Positions 57,752-64,000 of a stretch of DNA of 64,000 bases are shown in pieces; position 1 is the stretch's first letter, and each line of letters begins with the position of its first letter. The notes below the pieces were generated by a model that saw nothing but the letters and a program-made list of their open reading frames with translations, was not told the origin of the DNA and did not search any database. A program made the translations under genes and the position numbers. Source of the stretch: Gammaproteobacteria bacterium (GTDB lineage: Bacteria > Pseudomonadota > Gammaproteobacteria > Steroidobacterales > Steroidobacteraceae); NCBI GenBank assembly GCA_947452065.1, contig CANGBB010000002.1:62001-126000 (forward strand). The letters are read 5' to 3'.

Positions 57752-58707
57752 GGTTCGACCGCTGTCGGATGTTCGTTGGCCGGCGTTGCGGCTGGTGGGT
57801 CGTTCTTCGCCGCGCTCGTGTTGGTGGTCGCCAGATTACCTGTGGCCACGGGCGCTGCGGGATTGCCGGGATTGAAATCGACCAGCATCAATTCGCGCGC
57901 CCGATCGACATGTGCAAGGGGCCTGGCGCGCACCTGTGCCAGCAGCTGGTTCTGCTCGCGCACCACACCGATCACGGTGCCTACCGGATAGCCGGCCGGG
58001 TACACGCCGCCCAGTCCGGAGCTGAGCAGTACGTCGCCGCTCTTCACATCCGAATTGACCGCGAGGTATTTGAGAAGGATTTCGTCGGAATCACCAGAGC
58101 CCACCGCAATCGTGCGTAGCTGGTTGCGCTGGACCTGCACGGGCAGCGCATGCTGCGGGTCGGTGATCAGGATGATCTCGGCACTCCACGGTCCAACGCT
58201 GGCAACTTGGCCGACGATGCCATTACCGTCGATGGCTGCCTGATTCACATGCACGCCATCACTTGCGCCGCGGTTGACGATGACGCGCTGGCGCACCGCT
58301 GTGGTCTCGACACTAATCACTTCCGCGAGGATGTAGCGCCGCACCAGCGGCGGCAGTTGATCGCGCATGTTGCGCAGCTGCACGTTCTCGGCTTCCAGCG
58401 ACTGCATGTGCAGGTTGGCTATTTGCAGCTGACGCTGTGAATCGCGCAGCTGCGCGATCTCGTTTCGCAGTCCGTTGCGCTCGGCGAACAGATCGCCCAG
58501 CCAGCGCCACGCACGCGCCGGCGAGTTGAAAACCATTTGTGCCGGGTAGACCGATGCCAGCAGCCCGTAACGCAACCGCTGGGACCATTGCCCGCGGTGG
58601 TCCGCATACATCAGTGTCAGAGCCAGACAGGCGTAGACCGAAAAACGGAACCCTACCGCGGACCGGCTATACGAAGAGCGGGAGGAAGCTGGACTGAATC
58701 CGGCCAC
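57748..58707 (-). CDS. mreC: Rod shape-determining protein MreC
   Basis: A 319-residue bitopic protein that activates the RodA-PBP2 complex. One N-terminal helix, a coiled coil (RNEIAQLRDSQRQLQIANLHMQSLEAENVQLRN region, about residues 77-115) and a double beta-barrel part with the AAIDGNGIVGQV and LLSSGLGGVYPAGYPVG motifs. The C-terminal tail after residue 280 is Ala/Pro/Thr-rich and probably disordered. One base separates it from mreB. Confidence 0.95.
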   Translation of the reverse strand: MAGFSPASSRSSYSRSAVGFRFSVYACLALTLMYADHRGQWSQRLRYGLLASVYPAQMVFNSPARAWRWLGDLFAERNGLRNEIAQLRDSQRQLQIANLHMQSLEAENVQLRNMRDQLPPLVRRYILAEVISVETTAVRQRVIVNRGASDGVHVNQAAIDGNGIVGQVASVGPWSAEIILITDPQHALPVQVQRNQLRTIAVGSGDSDEILLKYLAVNSDVKSGDVLLSSGLGGVYPAGYPVGTVIGVVREQNQLLAQVRARPLAHVDRARELMLVDFNPGNPAAPVATGNLATTNTSAAKNDPPAATPANEHPTAVEP

Positions 58708-58708
58708 T

Positions 58709-60170
<1,462 letters not shown>

Positions 60171-60179
60171 GGGGAAAGC

Positions 60180-61640
60180 ATGGGAATCCCGCAGACAATT
60201 GCCGAGATGAGCCGCGCTTTGCACGGCGGTCAGGTCTCATCGGTGGAGCTCACGCGTGCACTGCTGGAGCGCGTGCAGCGCTCGCAGCCGGCCCTCAACG
60301 CCTTCGTGACCGTCACGGCCGAGGAGGCGCTGGCCGAGGCCGCCGCCGCGGATCGCCGTCTGGCGGCCGGGGAGCGCGGGCCGCTGCTCGGTGTGCCGAT
60401 GGCGCACAAGGACATTTTCTGCACGCGTGACGTGCTGACCACCTGCGGCTCGCGCATGCTGGCCAACTTCGTGGCGCCCTATGACGCCACGGCGGTGGCC
60501 CGGCTCCGTGCGGCCGGCATGGTCATGCTCGGCAAGCTGAACATGGACGAGTTCGCGATGGGCTCTTCCAATGAAACCAGCCACTTCGGGCCGGTGGCAA
60601 ACCCCTGGGACCTGAAGCGGGTGCCGGGTGGATCCTCCGGTGGGTCTGCGGCCGCGGTTGCCGCGCGCCTGGTACCGGGGGCCACGGCTACCGATACGGG
60701 CGGCTCCATCCGCCAGCCGGCTGCATTGTGCGGCGTGACCGGACTGAAGCCGACCTACGGGCGTGTCTCGCGCTACGGCATGATCGCCTTCGCCTCCAGC
60801 CTCGATCAGGGCGGGGTGATCACCCTCACCGCCGAAGATTCGGCTCTGATGCTCTCAGCCATGGCCGGCTACGACGAGCGCGACTCCACCAGCGTCGACA
60901 TGCCTGTGCCGGACTACGCCGCGGGCCTTGAGCGGCCCCTCGCTGGGCTGCGGATCGGACTGCTGAAGGAGTTCTTCGATAAGGGGCTCGACCCTGCGAT
61001 CGAGGCGCCGTTGCGTGCCGCCATCGCCGAACTGCAGGCGCAGGGCGCGACCTTGCACGAGGTCAGCCTGCCCAATCTGCCATTGTCTGTGCCCACTTAT
61101 TACGTGGTGGCACCGGCGGAATGCTCCTCGAACCTGGCGCGCTTTGATGGCGTGCGCTTCGGCTATCGTTGCGAGAATCCCCGTGACCTGAAGGATCTGT
61201 ACGAGCGCTCGCGCGGCGAGGGCTTCGGTGCCGAGGTCAAGCGCCGCATCATGACGGGCACCTATGTGCTCTCTGCTGGCTACTACGACGCCTACTACCT
61301 GAAGGCGCAGCGAGTGCGGCAGCTCATCGCCAATGATTTTGCGCGCGCCTTCGCACAGGTCGACCTGCTGGTCGGACCGACGACACCAACGGTGGCTTTC
61401 GAGCTGGGCGTGAAGGACGACAACCCCGTGACGATGTACCTCAACGACATCTACACCATCGGTGCCAATCTCGCCGGGCTGCCGGCTCTCTCGCTGCCCT
61501 GTGGCTTTGCGCACGGTCTGCCGGCGGGCATGCAGTTCATCGGCCCGCAATTCTCGGAGGAGCGGCTGCTCAACGTGGCACACCGCTACCAGCGTGTCAC
61601 CGACTGGCATCTGCGTGCGCCGCCGGGGTACGCATCATGA
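60180..61640 (+). CDS. gatA: Asp-tRNA(Asn)/Glu-tRNA(Gln) amidotransferase subunit A
   Basis: The glutaminase subunit that releases ammonia for transamidation of mischarged Glu-tRNA(Gln) or Asp-tRNA(Asn). 486 residues of the amidase-signature family. The Ser-cisSer-Lys triad is visible: Lys77 (AHKDIF), Ser152 ([14 protein letters not shown]) and Ser176 ([11 protein letters not shown]). A GGGGA ribosome site precedes the ATG. Overlaps gatB by four bases. Confidence 0.97.
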   Translation: MGIPQTIAEMSRALHGGQVSSVELTRALLERVQRSQPALNAFVTVTAEEALAEAAAADRRLAAGERGPLLGVPMAHKDIFCTRDVLTTCGSRMLANFVAPYDATAVARLRAAGMVMLGKLNMDEFAMGSSNETSHFGPVANPWDLKRVPGGSSGGSAAAVAARLVPGATATDTGGSIRQPAALCGVTGLKPTYGRVSRYGMIAFASSLDQGGVITLTAEDSALMLSAMAGYDERDSTSVDMPVPDYAAGLERPLAGLRIGLLKEFFDKGLDPAIEAPLRAAIAELQAQGATLHEVSLPNLPLSVPTYYVVAPAECSSNLARFDGVRFGYRCENPRDLKDLYERSRGEGFGAEVKRRIMTGTYVLSAGYYDAYYLKAQRVRQLIANDFARAFAQVDLLVGPTTPTVAFELGVKDDNPVTMYLNDIYTIGANLAGLPALSLPCGFAHGLPAGMQFIGPQFSEERLLNVAHRYQRVTDWHLRAPPGYAS

Positions 61641-63079
61641 GCACCACCTGGGAAACTGTCATCGGCCTGGAAATCCACGCGCAGCTGGCTACGCGTTCCA
61701 AGATTTTCTCGGGTTCGGCCACCGCCTACGGCGCGGAGCCCAACACCCAGGCGAACCTCGTGGATCTGGGCTACCCGGGCGTGCTGCCGGTACTCAATGG
61801 CGAAGCGGTGCGCATGGCGGTGATGTTCGGCCTCGCGATCGACGCGGGCATCGCGCCGCGGTCGGTCTTCGCCCGCAAGAACTACTTTTATCCTGACTTG
61901 CCGAAGGGCTATCAGATCAGCCAGTACGAGCTGCCGATCGTGGCGGGCGGCCATATCGACATCGTGCTCGACGACGGCACCACCAAGCGCATCGGCGTCA
62001 CGCGCGCCCACCTCGAAGAAGATGCCGGTAAATCCATGCACGAGGGGCTGGCTGGCCTGACAGGTGTGGATCTGAACCGTGCCGGTACGCCGCTGATCGA
62101 AATCGTCTCCGAGCCGGAGCTGCGCTCTGCGAAGGAAGCGGTCGCCTACATGAAGAAGGTGCACACGCTGGTGCGCTATCTCGGCATCTGCGACGGCAAC
62201 ATGCAGGAAGGCTCCTTCCGCTGCGACGCCAACGTGTCGGTGCGGCCGGTGGGCAGCGAAAAGTTCGGCACGCGCGCCGAGATCAAGAACATCAACTCGT
62301 TCCGCTACGTCGAAAAAGCCATCCTTTACGAAGTGGCGCGCCAGATCGAGGTGATCGAGACCGGCGGCAAGGTGGTGCAGGAAACGCGGCTGTTCGATCC
62401 CGACAAGGGCGAGACGCGTTCGATGCGCTCCAAGGAAGAGGCGAACGACTATCGCTACTTCCCCGACCCGGATCTTCTGCCCGTGCTGTTGACGGACACC
62501 TATGTGTCCGAGGTGCGCGGCACCATGCCCGAGCTCCCGGATCAAAAGGCCGCGCGCTTCGTGCAGCAATACGGTCTGTCGGTCTACGATGCCGGTGTGC
62601 TCACTGCCAGTCGCGAGCTGGCCGATTACTACGAAACTGTCGTGCGCGAGCTGGGCGGTGAGGCCAAGCTGGCGGCGAACTGGGTCAATGGCGACCTGGC
62701 GGCATTCCTCAATCGCGATGGGCTCGAGATTCAGTCCAGTCCGATCAATGCAGCGACGCTGGCCGGGATGCTTCGCCGCATCGCTGACAACACCATCTCG
62801 GGCAAGATCGCCAAGGATGTCTTCGAGGCCATGTGGTCCGAGCGTTGCGACGCAGATGCCATCATTGAGGCGCGCGGGCTGCGGCAGATCACCGACGACT
62901 CAGCCATCGAAAAGGCTATCGACGCCGTGATGGCGGCCAATCCCGGGCAGCTTGCCGAATATCGTTCCGGCAAGGACAAGCTGTTTGGCTTCTTCGTCGG
63001 CCAGACCATGAAGGCCACGCAGGGCAAGGCGAATCCGGCACTGCTCAACGAGTTGTTGAAGAAGAAGCTGAGTGGCTGA
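61637..63079 (+). CDS. gatB: Asp-tRNA(Asn)/Glu-tRNA(Gln) amidotransferase subunit B
   Basis: The subunit that phosphorylates the tRNA-bound Glu or Asp and receives ammonia from GatA. 480 residues. [17 protein letters not shown], the kinase-domain stretch [16 protein letters not shown] and the [13 protein letters not shown] segment are typical. The C-terminal YqeY-like tail domain is complete ([16 protein letters not shown]). Overlaps gatA upstream and the hslO start by eight bases downstream. Confidence 0.97.
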   Translation: MSTTWETVIGLEIHAQLATRSKIFSGSATAYGAEPNTQANLVDLGYPGVLPVLNGEAVRMAVMFGLAIDAGIAPRSVFARKNYFYPDLPKGYQISQYELPIVAGGHIDIVLDDGTTKRIGVTRAHLEEDAGKSMHEGLAGLTGVDLNRAGTPLIEIVSEPELRSAKEAVAYMKKVHTLVRYLGICDGNMQEGSFRCDANVSVRPVGSEKFGTRAEIKNINSFRYVEKAILYEVARQIEVIETGGKVVQETRLFDPDKGETRSMRSKEEANDYRYFPDPDLLPVLLTDTYVSEVRGTMPELPDQKAARFVQQYGLSVYDAGVLTASRELADYYETVVRELGGEAKLAANWVNGDLAAFLNRDGLEIQSSPINAATLAGMLRRIADNTISGKIAKDVFEAMWSERCDADAIIEARGLRQITDDSAIEKAIDAVMAANPGQLAEYRSGKDKLFGFFVGQTMKATQGKANPALLNELLKKKLSG

Positions 63080-63971
63080 TTCCGCCGGGCAGGGACAGCT
63101 GCGGCGCTTCCTCGTCGAGCAGCACCCGGTACGCGGGCACCACGTGGATCTGGGCGATGCATGGCGTGAATTGCGCGCCGTGCACCCGTACCCGCCGGCC
63201 GTCGAAGCGCTGCTCGGGGAGACGGTGGCGGCAGTGGTGTTGCTGGCTGCGACGCTTAAATTCGATGGCCGCCTGACACTACAGTTCACGGGCCATGGTG
63301 CGGTCTCTTTGCTGGTCGCGCAGTGCACCCATGATTTTCGCGTGCGTGCGGTCGCTCAATACGCTGACGAGATCCCGCCGCTGGCGGACTTCAGTACGCT
63401 GGTTGGCGACGGACGGCTGGCCGTCACCATCGAAAGCGGTGAGTCGGGTGGCCGGTATCAGGGCATCGTGCCGCTGGATGGCGATGGCATCGGTCCCTGT
63501 CTCGAGGCGTATTTCGCCAGCTCCGAGCAGCTCCCGACGCGTCTGCGCCTGACGGCCCAGGGTGATCGCGCCGCCGGCATGCTCTTGCAGCGGCTGCCAG
63601 GCGCGGCCGGTGGTGAGGCGGTTGCCGCCCGCGAGCATGAGGTCTGGGATGCACTGGTGCGCAACCTCGATACGCTGACGGCCGCGGAACTGTTGCAGCC
63701 CACTGAGACATTGCTGCCCCGGGTGGGTGGTGAGTTGGATTGTCGGCTGTTCGCCGGCACTGATGTTGTGTTCCAGTGCGGTTGTAGCGGGAGTCGTGTC
63801 AGCGACATGCTGCGTTCGCTCGGTGCTACCGAAGTACGCGACATCATCCGCGAGCAGGGCAACGTCAGCGTGCAATGCGAATTCTGCCGACGAAATTATC
63901 GCTTCGATGCCATCGACGTTGAGGAGCTGTTTGCCGGCAGCCCGCCTTCGGCGCCAACGCGGCCCAACTGA
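63072..63971 (+). CDS. hslO: Redox-regulated chaperone Hsp33
   Basis: Hsp33 is a cytoplasmic holdase activated by oxidation of its C-terminal zinc site. 299 residues starting on GTG at 63072, eight bases inside gatB. The zinc ligands are the CxC of FQCGCSGSR and the CxxC of QCEFCRRNY, about 30 residues apart. The N-terminal part shows [14 protein letters not shown] and a [19 protein letters not shown] segment. Placement directly behind gatB is not the enteric arrangement. Confidence 0.96.
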   Translation: MADSAGQGQLRRFLVEQHPVRGHHVDLGDAWRELRAVHPYPPAVEALLGETVAAVVLLAATLKFDGRLTLQFTGHGAVSLLVAQCTHDFRVRAVAQYADEIPPLADFSTLVGDGRLAVTIESGESGGRYQGIVPLDGDGIGPCLEAYFASSEQLPTRLRLTAQGDRAAGMLLQRLPGAAGGEAVAAREHEVWDALVRNLDTLTAAELLQPTETLLPRVGGELDCRLFAGTDVVFQCGCSGSRVSDMLRSLGATEVRDIIREQGNVSVQCEFCRRNYRFDAIDVEELFAGSPPSAPTRPN

Positions 63972-64000
63972 CCGCGCAGCGCCGCGGATTTATGTCTTCA

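Overview
This 64 kb window is GC-rich, almost completely coding chromosomal DNA from a Gram-negative bacterium. I place it in the Gammaproteobacteria, probably near the Xanthomonadales, Nevskiales or Steroidobacterales. The reasons are the gene order lptD-surA-pdxA-rsmA-apaG-apaH, the MurNAc recycling pair amgK-murU divergent from lptD, the mreBCD-mrdA-rodA-mltB-rlpA-D,D-carboxypeptidase cluster, a two-gene GcvP, and a ubiquinone hydroxylase locus. The taxonomic call is inference. I saw no tRNA, rRNA, CRISPR array, insertion sequence, phage or plasmid genes. Most neighbours on one strand overlap by 1-4 bases (ATGA, GTGA, TTGA or TGATG), which indicates long translationally coupled operons.

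Layout. 1-1346: end of a probable ubiH and a second ubiquinone-type FAD hydroxylase. 1356-2944 (minus): phhB and ispG. 2970-8593: promoter, tandem glycine riboswitch, terminator hairpin, then gcvT-gcvH-gcvPA-gcvPB and a coupled PfkB-family kinase. 8602-13625: a tandem HtrA/Nma111-like protease, a Sua5-type threonylcarbamoyl-AMP synthase and a fold III ornithine/lysine decarboxylase. 13626-14839 (minus): two secreted proteins of unknown role. 14981-20067: OPT transporter, DUF255 thioredoxin-fold protein (minus) and RlmI-like methyltransferase. 20081-22749: lgt, thyA, a SET-domain lysine methyltransferase with a histone-H1-like tail, and folA. 22752-29104 (minus): RND efflux permease, adaptor and outer membrane factor, then a COG4705 membrane protein. 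29357-30397: secreted beta-propeller. 30411-33537 (minus): kynurenine 3-monooxygenase, kynureninase and 3-hydroxyanthranilate dioxygenase. 33601-40345 (minus): apaH, apaG, rsmA, pdxA, surA, lptD. 40375-46607: amgK, murU, HupE-like protein, anchor protein, gamma carbonic anhydrase, cytochrome b561, lipA, lipB. 46573-46836 (minus): DUF493 protein. 47116-51028: RRM protein, two small membrane proteins, msrB, NIPSNAP, a hydroxyacid dehydrogenase and glycerate kinase. 51044-59752 (minus): the cell elongation cluster. 59877-63971: gatC, gatA, gatB and Hsp33.

How the parts connect. The gcv operon and lipA/lipB supply the glycine cleavage system and its lipoyl cofactor. Its one-carbon product feeds the thyA/folA folate cycle. 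The hydroxyacid reductase and glycerate kinase would handle glyoxylate-derived C3 acids. LptD and SurA build the outer membrane, AmgK/MurU recycle its peptidoglycan sugar, and the mre/mrd cluster builds the side wall.

Most of the window is recognisable housekeeping DNA, and I found no wholly new multi-gene defence or mobile system. The points most worth a second look are the SET-domain protein with its H1-like tail between thyA and folA, the bacterial copy of the Nma111/DEG7-type double protease, an RND adaptor that seems to lack its lipoyl-type domain, the long leader of the RRM gene, and several very compact or leaderless-looking promoters.
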